A stretch of 64,000 nucleotides of DNA from Shouchella patagoniensis (GTDB lineage: Bacteria; Bacillota; Bacilli; Bacillales; Bacillaceae_D), in NCBI RefSeq assembly GCF_002019705.1, contig NZ_KV917377.1, positions 1,300,565 through 1,364,564 of the forward strand, in the 5' to 3' direction. Shown one piece after another: positions 35,189 to 44,575 of this stretch. A program made the position numbers and the translations under genes. The number at the start of each line of letters is the position of its first letter. The stretch's first letter is position 1. A model generated the notes under the pieces. That model was not told the DNA's origin and searched no databases. It worked only from the letters and a program-made list of their open reading frames with translations.

Positions 35189-35836
35189 AACTTAAAAAAA
35201 ATTATGCACACGGAAGTATACACATTAAAACAAACACAATCAGTTAAAGAAGCAATCCATTTAATGGAAAATAAGTTAATTCGACACATTCCGATAATCA
35301 ACAGCGCCAATCATGTCATAGGCATTGTCTCTGATCGGGACATTCGAGACATACGCCCTTCTACTCTATCAACTGACTATGATGAGAACCTTTTTCTGAA
35401 ACCGATTTCAATCATTATGAGTACACCTGTTTTAACTGGACACGAAGATGATGATGTACAAGAATCAGCACGACTGTTTTATCAAAACAGAATAGGTTGT
35501 CTCCCAATCATTAAAGATGGAAAGTTAACTGGCATCATTACTGAATCTGACATGCTTTATAGCATGACTAAACTCCTCGGTGCAGATCGTCCTAGTTCAG
35601 TCATTGAAGTATGCGTTAAAAATAAAACCGGAATGTTAGCTGATGTATCAGCTATTTTTAAGAAGAATCAAGTTAATATCGTTAGTGCAGTCGCTTATTT
35701 AAGTGAGAAACAAGGCCATCATATGCTGTCATTTCGAGTGCAAACAATTGACCCTAGACGTGTTATTCACGCTTTGCAAGATGAAGGGTATGATGTTTAT
35801 GGGCCGTCCTTGCACGCTCAAGGTGGAGCGTTATGA
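35186..35836 (+). CDS. acuB: Acetoin utilisation protein AcuB (CBS-ACT)
   Basis: A 216-residue protein with two CBS motifs (residues about 1-125: MHTEVYTLKQTQSVKEAI, then IIKDGKLTGIITESDML) and an ACT domain at about 136-210 (IEVCVKNKTGMLADVSAIF). CBS and ACT modules normally sense adenine nucleotides and small metabolites; the molecular role of AcuB is unknown. The start ATG 35186 has an unusual leader in which the ribosome site is separated by a hairpin. The 3' end overlaps acuC by 4 bp (ATGA), so acuC is coupled. Confidence 0.92.
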   Translation: MNLKKIMHTEVYTLKQTQSVKEAIHLMENKLIRHIPIINSANHVIGIVSDRDIRDIRPSTLSTDYDENLFLKPISIIMSTPVLTGHEDDDVQESARLFYQNRIGCLPIIKDGKLTGIITESDMLYSMTKLLGADRPSSVIEVCVKNKTGMLADVSAIFKKNQVNIVSAVAYLSEKQGHHMLSFRVQTIDPRRVIHALQDEGYDVYGPSLHAQGGAL

Positions 35837-37008
35837 CTGGAAAAGCGGCATTAATTTATGGTGCAGATGGTCCCCAATACAAATTTCATGACTCTCACCC
35901 CTTCCACCCACTGCGGCTTGAACTAACACATACCTTGTTAGAGGATATCGGTGCCCTGACTGGCTTTGATACGATTCATCCTCAAATCGCTACAGATGCG
36001 ATGTTAGAACTTGTTCATGATCCCAATTTTATTAAAGCTGTTAAGCTTGGAAGCAGCGGAAAATTAACTGAAGGTCTCGCACAAGCACATGGTCTTGATA
36101 CAGAAGATACGCCCGTTTTTCCTCACATGCATGAAGCTGCGGCTTATTTAGTTGGAGGTACACTTGCAGCTTGTGATGCTGTCTTAAAAGACGGCTATGA
36201 TCACGCTTTCCATTTAGGAGGTGGCTTGCATCACGGGTTCCGGGGAAGAGCTTCGGGTTTTTGCGTATACAATGATTCGTCTATTGCGATTGAATATATG
36301 AGACGTACGTATGGTGCAAAAATTTTATATGTAGATACTGACGCACACCATGGTGACGGGGTTCAATGGAGCTTTTATGAAGATCCAGATATTTGTACAT
36401 TAAGCATTCACGAAACCGGGCGTTACCTATTTCCTGGCACTGGACACGTAACTGAAAAAGGGGCGGGCAAAGGGTATGGATTTTCGATTAATATCCCCCT
36501 CGATGCTTTCACAGAAGATGAATCTTTCCTTTCTGCCTATGAAAATTCATTCCGTGAAATAGCTGATTTTTTCCGACCTGATATTATCTTGACCCAAAAT
36601 GGTGTTGATGCCCATTATTATGATCCACTTTCTCATTTACACGTATCCACAGCAGCTTACAAGGCGATTCCTAAACTTGCGCATGAATTAGCTCATCAAT
36701 ATTGTGATGGCAGATGGGTAGCGGTTGGCGGTGGAGGCTATGATAAATGGCGCGTTGTTCCCCGTGCTTGGTCCTACATATGGCTTGCGATGACAGAACA
36801 GTTGGACTTAGGAGATGGTGCATTGCCAAAAAGCTGGCTAGAGCGATGGTCAGCAAAAGCTCAAGAAACTTTACCCACTGAATGGAATGACCCTGTATTC
36901 CCTACGGTACCAAGAAAAGCAGAAATTACATCTAAAAACAAACTCACTGTGGAAAAAGCACTCTCACATATTCGTACGGAAATGAAACAAGAGCAACGAC
37001 GGGAATAA
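35833..37008 (+). CDS. acuC: AcuC, histone-deacetylase-family protein
   Basis: A 391-residue arginase/deacetylase-fold enzyme expected to remove the acetyl group placed on AcsA by AcuA. Zinc and catalytic motifs are present: HLGGGLHHGFRGRASGFCVYND near residues 125-146, VDTDAHHGDGVQWSFY near 170-185, and QNGVDAHYYDPLSHLH near 255. The start ATG 35833 overlaps the acuB stop and follows AAGGTGGAG. It ends with a strong terminator and is convergent with ccpA. Confidence 0.95.
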   Translation: MTGKAALIYGADGPQYKFHDSHPFHPLRLELTHTLLEDIGALTGFDTIHPQIATDAMLELVHDPNFIKAVKLGSSGKLTEGLAQAHGLDTEDTPVFPHMHEAAAYLVGGTLAACDAVLKDGYDHAFHLGGGLHHGFRGRASGFCVYNDSSIAIEYMRRTYGAKILYVDTDAHHGDGVQWSFYEDPDICTLSIHETGRYLFPGTGHVTEKGAGKGYGFSINIPLDAFTEDESFLSAYENSFREIADFFRPDIILTQNGVDAHYYDPLSHLHVSTAAYKAIPKLAHELAHQYCDGRWVAVGGGGYDKWRVVPRAWSYIWLAMTEQLDLGDGALPKSWLERWSAKAQETLPTEWNDPVFPTVPRKAEITSKNKLTVEKALSHIRTEMKQEQRRE

Positions 37009-37033
37009 ACCCTTTCGTTGCTCTACTTTTTTT
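36991..37033 (+). terminator. Terminator after acuABC
   Basis: The stem GAGCAACGA / TCGTTGCTC (36991-36999 / 37015-37023) has an inner GGG / CCC. It is followed by AC and seven T, reaching the ccpA stop. It lies inside the acuC 3' end. Confidence 0.8.
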
Positions 37034-38030
37034 ATTTCGTTGATCCTCTATTTTCAATTCGGTGAGGAAGTGTTACAGTTTGTTCTGCGACCTCTTCTTT
37101 GTTCATCAATTTCGTTAATAGGCGCATAGAGACTGCACCAATATCATACAACGGCTGAACAACAGTAGTTAATGTCGGACGAACCATCGTCGCTAAACGT
37201 GTATTATCAAAACCAACAATTTCAAAATCGTCTGGAACTGAGTATCCTCTATCTTGAACACCGTGAATGACACCAAGAGCCATTTCATCATTAGAAGCGA
37301 AAATTGCTGTTGGTTTGTCTTCTAATGCTGTAAATGAATCCATCGCTTCCATTCCAGAATCATATGTGTAATCTCCAATGACTACAAGATTTTCGTCGAA
37401 TTCAAGACCATTTTTCTCTAGCGCTTGGCGGTAACCAGCAAATTTCTGATAGCCATTGATAGGATCTTCCAGTGAACCACTCAACATACCGATGCGTTTA
37501 TGACCTTGATCAATTAAAAATTGAATTGCATCTTCAGCAGCTTGAGTATATTCAATATTTACAGATGGGAACGAGTTCTCATTATCTAACGTTGCCGCTA
37601 ATACAATCGGTACAGGCGAGCGTTTAAACTGCTCCGCGTGCTCCTCCGTAATTTCTCCACCCATATAAACAATACCGTCCACTTGTTTTTCAAGCAACGT
37701 ATTAATCAGGTGGATTTCTTTTTCTTTGTTTTGGTCGGAGTTACAAAGAATAATATTGTACTTATACATGGTCGCAATATCCTCAATTCCTCGCGCAAGT
37801 TCCGCAAAGAAAATACTTGAGATATCAGGGATAATAACACCTACAGTTGTTGTACGCTTACTAGCAAGACCTCTTGCTACAGCGTTCGGTCTATATCCAA
37901 GCCGATCAATTGCTTCCATTACTTTCTTTCTTGTAGTTGGTTTTACATTCGGATTACCATTTACAACTCTCGATACAGTCGCCATTGAAACGCCTGCTTC
38001 TCTTGCTACATCATAAATTGTTGTATTCAT
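37032..38030 (-). CDS. ccpA: Catabolite control protein A
   Basis: A 332-residue LacI/GalR regulator that binds cre sites when complexed with HPr-Ser-P. The N-terminal [23 protein letters not shown] (residues 3-22), the hinge [20 protein letters not shown] and the effector domain (residues 60-330, with [25 protein letters not shown]) all fit CcpA. The start ATG 38028-38030 is unambiguous by alignment, but the ribosome site AGGAGG is 39 nt away across a hairpin. acuC follows on the opposite strand with only 23 bp between; motPS, often at this spot, is absent. Confidence 0.96.
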   Translation of the reverse strand: MNTTIYDVAREAGVSMATVSRVVNGNPNVKPTTRKKVMEAIDRLGYRPNAVARGLASKRTTTVGVIIPDISSIFFAELARGIEDIATMYKYNIILCNSDQNKEKEIHLINTLLEKQVDGIVYMGGEITEEHAEQFKRSPVPIVLAATLDNENSFPSVNIEYTQAAEDAIQFLIDQGHKRIGMLSGSLEDPINGYQKFAGYRQALEKNGLEFDENLVVIGDYTYDSGMEAMDSFTALEDKPTAIFASNDEMALGVIHGVQDRGYSVPDDFEIVGFDNTRLATMVRPTLTTVVQPLYDIGAVSMRLLTKLMNKEEVAEQTVTLPHRIENRGSTK

Positions 38031-38076
38031 TAATAATCGCTGCTGTTGCTTTACAAAGCAAAGCAGCTACCTCCTC
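38028..38076 (-). promoter_or_regulatory. Hairpin-bridged ribosome site of ccpA
   Basis: Minus-strand AGGAGG (38075-38070) is followed by TA, then a 12-bp hairpin. The arms are GCTGCT (38067-38062) with AGCAGC (38044-38039), and TTGCTT (38061-38056) with AAGCAA (38051-38046), with a single bulged C and loop TGTA. Eight nt (GATTATTA) then lead to ATG. Folded spacing is 10 nt, unfolded 39 nt. No in-frame ATG, GTG or TTG lies in the gap, so this is the site ccpA must use. Confidence 0.6.
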
Positions 38077-38149
38077 ACTCGATCTATGTGTTATCAATGT
38101 GTACCATTATTTGTATAGAGATCTGTTTTTCATAAGAATAATCTCTATC

Positions 38150-38178
38150 ATCATACGATACACATGACTTTCATGCAA
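38150..38178 (-). promoter_or_regulatory. Sigma-A promoter for ccpA
   Basis: Minus-strand TTGCAT (38178-38173) is 17 bp from TATGAT (38155-38150). It gives a leader of about 110 nt containing the bridged ribosome site. A further AGAGAT / ATCTCT inverted repeat lies near the 5' end. Confidence 0.6.
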
Positions 38179-38289
38179 TGAAAACGAATCAGGTTTCATA
38201 CATTTTCATAAATGAAAAACAGTTTTCTTAATAAGATTTATAACAGCCTGCCTTAATAATGTGCCCGCTTTCAATTCTTTTTAAACGAG

Positions 38290-38324
38290 AAAAAGTGACT
38301 CCATTGCAGGAGTCACTTTTTTTA
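38290..38324 (-). terminator. Terminator after aroA
   Basis: The stem AAAAGTGACTCC / GGAGTCACTTTT (38291-38302 / 38309-38320) is A/T-flanked on both sides. The aroA stop overlaps its end. Confidence 0.85.
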
Positions 38325-39413
38325 TGATTGTTTAACTGTTGATTTGTATAAACCCGATTCAATTAGAGCATCTAAAAACTCGTTAAATTCTTTTAAATTC
38401 ATTTGTTGAGCTGAATCAGATAATGCAACAGCTGGATCAGGATGCACTTCCGCCATTACTGCATCTGCTCCAATTGCAAGCGCAGCTTTCGCTGTAGGAA
38501 GTAGCAAATCACGACGTCCAGTAGAGTGAGTCACATCCACCATAACTGGCAAATGCGTTTCCTGTTTTAAAATCGGTACAGCTGAAATATCAAGTGTGTT
38601 ACGCGTTGCCTTCTCGTAAGTTCGGATACCACGCTCACACAACATTAATTGATCATTTCCTTTTGAAACAACATACTCAGCAGCGTGGATAAATTCTTCA
38701 ATGGTAGCAGCAAGGCCACGCTTCAGAAGAACAGGTTTTTTAACTGAACCAGCTGCCTTTAGCAGTTCAAAGTTTTGCATGTTTCGAGCGCCAATTTGAA
38801 TGACGTCAACGTATTCAACAGCTACTTCAATATCATTTGGGGAAACAATCTCACTGATGACTGACATATCCAGCTCATCTGCTACCCGCTTTAATATTTG
38901 TAGACCTTCTAAACCCAACCCTTGGAAATCATAAGGCGATGTACGAGGTTTAAAAGCACCTCCACGTAGAATTGTTTGACCACGTTTTTTCATTTCTTTA
39001 GCAACAGTTAGGACCTGCTCATAGCTTTCAACTGCACAAGGACCAAATACAAACTTTTGTGTTCCATCTCCGATGACTTCTCCTTTTAGAGAAATCGTCG
39101 TATTATCAGGATGTTTTTTTCTTGATACAAGCAATGCTTTACTATTATCTTCTTCTTGTAATTCTAGGCTTGCTTTAAATATTTGTTTAAATAAATGCTG
39201 TAAGGTCCCCGTTTCGAAAGGCCCTTCATTATGTGCAGCAATGTGGTCAAGCATATTACGCTCCCGAACCGGATCAAATCGAGTGATCCCTTGTTCTCTT
39301 TTTAATGAGCCAATATCTTTCACAAGTCTAGCTCGCTCATTTATTTGCTCTAATAGGGACAAATTGACTTTATCCAGTTGCTCTCTTAATGTATCCAGCT
39401 GTTCATTACTCAT
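38322..39413 (-). CDS. aroA: DAHP synthase / chorismate mutase
   Basis: A 363-residue fusion; B. subtilis calls it aroA (aroG type). The N-terminal AroQ chorismate mutase covers about 1-85 ([22 protein letters not shown]). The DAHP synthase covers about 105-350, with [14 protein letters not shown] near 120, [18 protein letters not shown] near 148 and the [14 protein letters not shown] segment near 300. It catalyses the first step of aromatic synthesis and is usually feedback-inhibited through the mutase domain. GGTGTGGAG precedes ATG 39411-39413. It sits upstream of ccpA on the same strand but with its own terminator. Confidence 0.95.
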   Translation of the reverse strand: MSNEQLDTLREQLDKVNLSLLEQINERARLVKDIGSLKREQGITRFDPVRERNMLDHIAAHNEGPFETGTLQHLFKQIFKASLELQEEDNSKALLVSRKKHPDNTTISLKGEVIGDGTQKFVFGPCAVESYEQVLTVAKEMKKRGQTILRGGAFKPRTSPYDFQGLGLEGLQILKRVADELDMSVISEIVSPNDIEVAVEYVDVIQIGARNMQNFELLKAAGSVKKPVLLKRGLAATIEEFIHAAEYVVSKGNDQLMLCERGIRTYEKATRNTLDISAVPILKQETHLPVMVDVTHSTGRRDLLLPTAKAALAIGADAVMAEVHPDPAVALSDSAQQMNLKEFNEFLDALIESGLYKSTVKQS

Positions 39414-39540
39414 TTCCTCTCCACACCTTTCTATCTACTCTGAAAATCAACTTTTGTTTATTATAGCTGAGCTGAAACGAAATGTCACGAAGAAATCTTT
39501 AATGCATGAACGCTTTTATGCACTAAAGATTTAATTTAAC

Positions 39541-39571
39541 AAAAAAGCAGTGGGTAATCCACCGCTTTTTT
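39541..39571 (-). terminator. Terminator after ytxH
   Basis: AAAAAAGCAGTGG / CCACCGCTTTTTT (39541-39553 / 39559-39571) pair with one mismatch. A and T runs flank both sides. It lies just after the ytxH stop. Confidence 0.8.
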
Positions 39572-39573
39572 AG

Positions 39574-40017
39574 TTATTTTTTCGCAGCTGCTTTTGCTTT
39601 CTTTTCAGCATCTTCAACTTCACTTTTTACTGTCTCCGCAATGTTTTTACCTGAATCTTGCGCATCTTCTTTTAATTCTTTCGCAAGACTTTGAGCCTCG
39701 TTCACTTGGTCTTCCGCTTCTTTTTTTGCAGTTGCGCTTAAATCTTTCACTTTATCAACAACTTGTTGTGATTGATCAGAAACATTTTTTGCAAGTGTTG
39801 TTGATTTATCTTTCGCAATATCAACCCACTCGTTTCCTTTTTCGTAAACGTCATTTGTTAATTGTGCCGTTTTTTCTTTTGCTAAATGTGCTTGGTCGCT
39901 AATATCACTACGTAATTCTTTACCTGATTTTGGAGCTAGAAACAATGCAGTTGTTGCACCTACAATCCCACCAATTAATGTTCCAATTAAAAAATCTTTT
40001 GTATTCATATCACCCAT
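39574..40017 (-). CDS. ytxH: YtxH general stress protein
   Basis: A 147-residue YtxH-domain protein. A short hydrophobic Gly-rich segment (FLIGTLIGGIVGATTALFLAP, in part) spans about 9-29, followed by the family motif APKSGKELRSDI and a long charged helical tail rich in Lys, Glu and Ala. It is probably membrane-associated or cell-surface stress-related. The start is ATG 40015-40017 with GGAGGAGGAG upstream; the second ATG three codons later is less well placed. It follows ytxG by 1 nt in a sigma-B-type unit. Confidence 0.9.
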   Translation of the reverse strand: MGDMNTKDFLIGTLIGGIVGATTALFLAPKSGKELRSDISDQAHLAKEKTAQLTNDVYEKGNEWVDIAKDKSTTLAKNVSDQSQQVVDKVKDLSATAKKEAEDQVNEAQSLAKELKEDAQDSGKNIAETVKSEVEDAEKKAKAAAKK

Positions 40018-40018
40018 G

Positions 40019-40465
40019 TTAAATCTCCTCCTCCGTTGATTTACGATCTAATTGTTGTTTACGCTGTTTAAACTTTGTATAGAAATCCAAAACAGCCTGA
40101 CCCCATTGTACCGCTTGGGAGACTGTTTCAGCATTTCGACTAGTTTGTTCACTCACTTTCGTTGATACTTGACGAACGGAGTGATTAAAGACTTTTACCG
40201 AATCACCAAGCTCTTTTGCAGATTCAAAGACTACATTAATTGAATCTGACTTACGTTGAATGTCATCTGCGAGTGCATTGGTTTTCTTAAGCAATAACTC
40301 CGATTCTTCTGTGATCCCCTGAAGTTGTTTCTCAAGTGCTTTCGCAGTTGATGAAGTTCGCTCCAGTGTTTTTGACATTAATTTTAGTGTTTTTATTAAG
40401 AAAACGACTAAGACAACAAATGCAATCGCTGCAATCAATGCACTTATGTACAACAATACTTCCAC
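40019..40465 (-). CDS. ytxG: DUF948 protein YtxG
   Basis: A 148-residue DUF948 protein with one N-terminal membrane helix (residues about 4-25: YISALIAAIAFVVLVVFLIK) followed by a coiled coil. The start is GTG 40463-40465 with GAGGGGG 8 nt upstream. It is the first gene of ytxG-ytxH; a sigma-B-like promoter lies 25 bp upstream. The third member of the B. subtilis operon, ytxJ, is missing; aroA follows instead. Confidence 0.9.
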   Translation of the reverse strand: MEVLLYISALIAAIAFVVLVVFLIKTLKLMSKTLERTSSTAKALEKQLQGITEESELLLKKTNALADDIQRKSDSINVVFESAKELGDSVKVFNHSVRQVSTKVSEQTSRNAETVSQAVQWGQAVLDFYTKFKQRKQQLDRKSTEEEI

Positions 40466-40489
40466 TTATCATACCCCCTCTTTCTTAAT

Positions 40490-40514
40490 TTACCCAAGTG
40501 TACAATTCTAAAAC
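40490..40514 (-). promoter_or_regulatory. Sigma-B-type promoter of ytxGH
   Basis: Minus-strand GTTTTA (40514-40509) is 13 bp from GGGTAA (40495-40490). The sigma-B consensus is GTTTAA-12/14-GGGTAT. The B. subtilis ytxGHJ operon is known to be sigma-B dependent. Confidence 0.7.
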
Positions 40515-40580
40515 CATAAATTCAAATAAGGGTATAGCCTCACACATTCGACATACCGATAGAAAGTCCTTCTCTTCAAT

Positions 40581-40610
40581 AAAAAAAAGCAGCATTAGCT
40601 ACTTTTTTTT
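40581..40610 (-). terminator. Terminator after murC
   Basis: The stem of A/T-rich arms plus AGTAGC / GCTGCT on the minus strand, followed by eight T, includes the murC stop. Confidence 0.7.
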
Positions 40611-41902
40611 ATTTCAAGTTCATAGGATTGTTGGAACTTTTGAATATCTCCAGCACCCATAAATAAAAGTACAGCATCTTGATGATTCTTCAATTGACTA
40701 ATTTCATCTTCCTGCAACAATTTTGATCCATCTACAAGGGTTTGAAGTTGTTCAATCGTTAAAGAACCTCTTTCTTCACGAGCTGAACCGAATATATCAC
40801 ATAAATAAACATAATCAGCTTGACTCAGAGCATTCGCAAACTCTTGCAAAAACGTTTTTGTTCTTGTAAATGTATGTGGTTGAAAGATCGCCACTACTTC
40901 ACGTTCTTTGTATTTCTTTTTTGTTGCTTCAATCGTTGCTGCAATTTCCGTAGGATGATGAGCGTAATCATCAATCAAAATTTGTGTTCCTGACTTTTTC
41001 TCACTAAATCTGCGCTTAACCCCCGCAAAAGTCTTTAAGTGTTCTGCTACTTTTTCATAGCTAATTCCTTCGTAATGGCAAAGCGCAATAACAGAAAGAG
41101 CATTTCTTACATTATGATCTCCGTAACCTGGGATAAGAAATTCACCATACAAGTCCCCACGAACAAACACAGTAAATGACGTTCCATCATCCCCACTTTG
41201 AATCGCTTTTGCTTGAAAATCATTATCTTCACCAAGTCCGTAAAAAACAATTGGAACATTTGCTTGTAGCTTCTGTAAATATTCATCGTCGCCACATGCA
41301 ATAATTGCTTTATTTACTTGTTTTGCCATTGATTGAAACGCACTAACCACATCATCCACACTTTTAAAGTAATCTGGATGATCAAAATCGATATTGGTCA
41401 TCACACAGTAATCAGGTGAATAGTTAAGGAAATGGCGACGATACTCACATGCTTCAAATACAAAATAAGAGGAATCCTGTGTTCCTTTTCCCGTACCATC
41501 ACCAATTAAATATGAAGTTGGGCAAATAGAACCTAACACATGAGACAGAAGTCCAGTTGTTGACGTTTTTCCATGCGAACCGGTTACTGCAACACTTGTA
41601 AATCGTGAAATAAACTCTCCTAAAAACTGTGGATATACATCTACTTTTAATCCAAGTTCGCGAGCGCGTTTAATTTCTTCGTGAGTTTCACCATAAGCGG
41701 CCGACATAATTACGTGCTGACCTTCTTTAATATTCCCTGCAGCAAAAGGAAGCAAAGGAATGTGTTTTTGTTCTAATGGTTTTTGCGTAAAAATCGTTTC
41801 TTCAATATCCGAACCTTGTACGTCCTCATTTAAATCATCTAAGATCTGAGCTAATGCGCTCATCCCGGAGCCTTTAATGCCAGTAAAATGGTACGTTGTC
41901 AA
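40595..41902 (-). CDS. murC: UDP-N-acetylmuramate--L-alanine ligase
   Basis: A 435-residue Mur ligase adding L-Ala to UDP-MurNAc. The N-terminal Rossmann motif [16 protein letters not shown] lies at residues 6-21, the ATP P-loop [16 protein letters not shown] near 103-118, and [10 protein letters not shown] near 170 is the central Mur motif. I choose TTG 41900-41902, 7 nt after GGAGG. An upstream ATG at 41918-41920 lies before that ribosome site, so it is unlikely. It follows sftA on the same strand, a conserved Bacillus order. Confidence 0.95.
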   Translation of the reverse strand: MTTYHFTGIKGSGMSALAQILDDLNEDVQGSDIEETIFTQKPLEQKHIPLLPFAAGNIKEGQHVIMSAAYGETHEEIKRARELGLKVDVYPQFLGEFISRFTSVAVTGSHGKTSTTGLLSHVLGSICPTSYLIGDGTGKGTQDSSYFVFEACEYRRHFLNYSPDYCVMTNIDFDHPDYFKSVDDVVSAFQSMAKQVNKAIIACGDDEYLQKLQANVPIVFYGLGEDNDFQAKAIQSGDDGTSFTVFVRGDLYGEFLIPGYGDHNVRNALSVIALCHYEGISYEKVAEHLKTFAGVKRRFSEKKSGTQILIDDYAHHPTEIAATIEATKKKYKEREVVAIFQPHTFTRTKTFLQEFANALSQADYVYLCDIFGSAREERGSLTIEQLQTLVDGSKLLQEDEISQLKNHQDAVLLFMGAGDIQKFQQSYELEIKKSS

Positions 41903-41924
41903 TGTGAAGCCTCCAATCATTAAA

Positions 41925-41946
41925 ACCTAGGTGTTTTTTTCTAGGT
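41925..41946 (-). terminator. Possible weak terminator after sftA
   Basis: ACCTAG / CTAGGT (41925-41930 / 41941-41946) pair around a 10-nt A/T-rich loop, followed on the minus strand by TTTTAAT. Short stem, weak call. Confidence 0.35.
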
Positions 41947-42081
41947 GTAGACCGAACCGCATGAACTCCATTGATTATCAGTAGTATATGCCGAGACCAG
42001 AAAACGGTCCGACAATTCTGTCTAAAAGCCTGCTCCACGCGATTTGTCCCTATCATATCATATAGAATTTTTGCCTTTTTC

Positions 42082-44502
42082 TCAAGTTCCAGTTGTTTGT
42101 TTAGAAGAAGCAAACAAAAGATCAATTTCTTCTACAGTTACTAACACTTGCCTTGGCTTACTTCCCATCGCTCCTGAAACAATTCCCCTTGCTTCCATCA
42201 TTTCAATTAAACGGGCTGCACGGTTATAACCAACCCGAAAGCGTCTTTGAATACTTGAAGCAGAAGTAGTGCCTTGTTCGACAGCGAAGTAACATGCTTC
42301 TTCGAGTAACTCGTCTTCTTCCTCTTCTTGTTCAAAATTTTTCTGGATTGTTTCAGTATCAAAAGCATATTCTGGCTTTCCATACTGTTTTGCATAGTCA
42401 ACAACAGCTTCAATTTCTTCATCTGATACAAACGTTCCTTGCACACGTACAGCTTTAGGGGCACCATTTTCATGGAACAACATATCGCCACGTCCTAATA
42501 GACGCTCTGCCCCTCCCATATCTAAAATTGTACGAGAATCCATCTGCGAAGCAACAGCAAAAGCAATCCTAGTTGGGATGTTTGCTTTAATTAAACCTGT
42601 AATAACATCAACGGACGGTCGTTGGGTAGCCACGAGTAAATGAATTCCACAAGCACGTGCTTTTTGGGCAATCCGACAAATCGCATCCTCTACATCCTGT
42701 GGAGACACCATCATTAAGTCTGCAAGTTCATCTATGACGACAAGGATGTATGGCAATGCCGGCTTTTCATCACTTGAATAACGTTCGTTATATTTGCCAA
42801 TATCACGGACACGATGTTTGCTAAACAATTCATAACGGCGTTCCATTTCCTGAACAACCCACTTTAACGCCGCTGTTGCTTGTTTTGGATCTGTGATGAC
42901 AGGAGCCAGCAAATGAGGAACGTCATGATACGGAGCTAGTTCAACCATTTTAGGGTCAACAAGCAATAGTTTCAGTTCCTCGGGAGAAGCTTTATATAAC
43001 AAACTCACAAGAATCGAATTAATACACACGCTTTTACCAGATCCCGTCGCACCTGCTACCAGACCATGTGGCATCTTTTTTAAATCGGTTACGATTGGTT
43101 GTCCTGAAATATCTAAACCAAGCGCTGCTGTTAGCGGTGACTCCGGTTCGCGGAATACATCACGGCGCAATATTTCTCGCAGCATAACTGGAGAAGAACG
43201 CAAATTAGGTACTTCAATACCAATCGCATTTTTCCCAGGAATTGGTGCCTCCATGCGAATATCCTTTGCAGCCAGAGCAAGTTTAATGTCATCAGTTAAA
43301 TTGGTAATTTTATTTACTTTTACTCCTTTTGCAGGCTGAATCTCGAACCTCGTTACTGCTGGTCCTTTTGTTCGATCCACCACTTTTGCATCAACATGAA
43401 AACTTGCAAGTGTTTCCTCTAATAGAGTCGCTTGCTCGTCTAGCCAAGTTGAGTCGTCTTCTGTTGTTTTTTCTGGAATGGACAATAAATGGATCGGCGG
43501 TGTGTCATAATTTGTGCTCTTGCGCTTAACGCGCTTTGTTTGATCTTGGCTGCTCTGTTTATCTTTTGGTAGCATCAAAACATTAAAAGGAATCTCGCCT
43601 TTTTGCGGTATGGTCCCTTGATTAACGCTTTTTTTACGTTTTAAGATCGGATTATCCGTTTGTTCTTTTTGTTTGTTTTCATTACGACTTATTTGGCCCT
43701 GATGACTCTGAACACTATTTGTATCTTCTTTTTCCCTTTCATTTATTATTTTCTTATTGAGATCAGGGTGTTCTTCTGTGAGTACTTCTATTTCCTCACT
43801 CTCAATTGTTTTTTCTTGATCAGTTGTTACAGTGTCATTCTTTTGTTCCGTTTCGTTCGATTTCGTTGTATATTCGGTCTCATCATCAACAAAAAAAGAG
43901 CTGTTTTTATCTATTTGCTCTTCTTCATATGTATGTTCTTTTTCAGATATTACACTTTTTGCGATCATCTCATATTCGTTTCGATCTTTCTCTGGAACAA
44001 GACTGTCTGCTTCTACCTGCTGCGTAATTTTTCTCAAGTATGCTGGTTCTCCAGAAATACTTGTCTCTGGTTTATGAAAGAGCCTTTCAACAAATTCAGC
44101 TTGTTGTTCTCTCGTTTGAGAAATTAACCAATCGTAATCACTGTTTTCTCTTGTTTGTTCTCTCTTCTGAATACCATGTACAGGTGAAGGTATAATACTT
44201 GGCTTAAAATGACCTTTAAAGAAGCTAGTCTCTTCTTCAGGCACCGCCTTTTTCGAGCTATCGCTCCCTTGCTTTACTTTTGTTTTCTTTGGAGGTCCTT
44301 CCTCTTTGTTGTTCTTTTGTTTGTTTCGACTAATTTCAAATTCTTGTTTAACATATTGGTAGGTCATTCGAGCCTCTTCCAATTCCACTTCAGAGTTGCT
44401 ATTTCTTTTTGTTTTTGCTTTTATTTCCTTCGATTCTTGGAGCGTTTCATGGCTTTCATCTTCTCGTTTAAACCATTCTAGCCACTTATTCCATACGCTC
44501 AT
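42082..44502 (-). CDS. sftA: Septum-associated DNA translocase SftA
   Basis: An 806-residue FtsK/SpoIIIE-type ATPase. Unlike SpoIIIE it has no membrane helices. The N-terminal third is a long, charged, low-complexity linker rich in Glu, Lys and Gln. The motor core includes LVAGATGSGKSVCINSIL (Walker A near residue 480) and LLLVDPKMVELAPYHDVPHL (Walker B region near 510-530). The C-terminal gamma domain has SSIQRRFRVGYNRAARLIEMME near 760. It clears DNA from the closing septum. AAGGTGG precedes ATG 44500-44502. The N-terminal linker is shorter than in B. subtilis. Confidence 0.94.
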   Translation of the reverse strand: MSVWNKWLEWFKREDESHETLQESKEIKAKTKRNSNSEVELEEARMTYQYVKQEFEISRNKQKNNKEEGPPKKTKVKQGSDSSKKAVPEEETSFFKGHFKPSIIPSPVHGIQKREQTRENSDYDWLISQTREQQAEFVERLFHKPETSISGEPAYLRKITQQVEADSLVPEKDRNEYEMIAKSVISEKEHTYEEEQIDKNSSFFVDDETEYTTKSNETEQKNDTVTTDQEKTIESEEIEVLTEEHPDLNKKIINEREKEDTNSVQSHQGQISRNENKQKEQTDNPILKRKKSVNQGTIPQKGEIPFNVLMLPKDKQSSQDQTKRVKRKSTNYDTPPIHLLSIPEKTTEDDSTWLDEQATLLEETLASFHVDAKVVDRTKGPAVTRFEIQPAKGVKVNKITNLTDDIKLALAAKDIRMEAPIPGKNAIGIEVPNLRSSPVMLREILRRDVFREPESPLTAALGLDISGQPIVTDLKKMPHGLVAGATGSGKSVCINSILVSLLYKASPEELKLLLVDPKMVELAPYHDVPHLLAPVITDPKQATAALKWVVQEMERRYELFSKHRVRDIGKYNERYSSDEKPALPYILVVIDELADLMMVSPQDVEDAICRIAQKARACGIHLLVATQRPSVDVITGLIKANIPTRIAFAVASQMDSRTILDMGGAERLLGRGDMLFHENGAPKAVRVQGTFVSDEEIEAVVDYAKQYGKPEYAFDTETIQKNFEQEEEEDELLEEACYFAVEQGTTSASSIQRRFRVGYNRAARLIEMMEARGIVSGAMGSKPRQVLVTVEEIDLLFASSKQTTGT

Positions 44503-44524
44503 ATGTTCACCACCTTGAAAGTCG

Positions 44525-44558
44525 AAAAGACTGGCTCGAAAAGAAGTAAGCCAGCCTC
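44525..44558 (-). terminator. Terminator after ytpR
   Basis: The stem CTGGCT / AGCCAG (44531-44536 / 44549-44554) is followed on the minus strand by TCTTTTCG. Moderate strength. Confidence 0.6.
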
Positions 44559-44575
44559 ATTCGGTATATCTTTAT

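Noticed and set aside
41915-41950. Repeated CTAGGTGT strings as a mobile-element trace
   Set aside because: Explained as a weak hairpin around a palindromic CCTAGG; no inverted terminal repeats or transposase nearby.
43660-44127. 155-codon plus-strand ORF opposite sftA
   Set aside because: Antisense of the charged linker, giving Phe/Leu-rich translation with no ribosome site.
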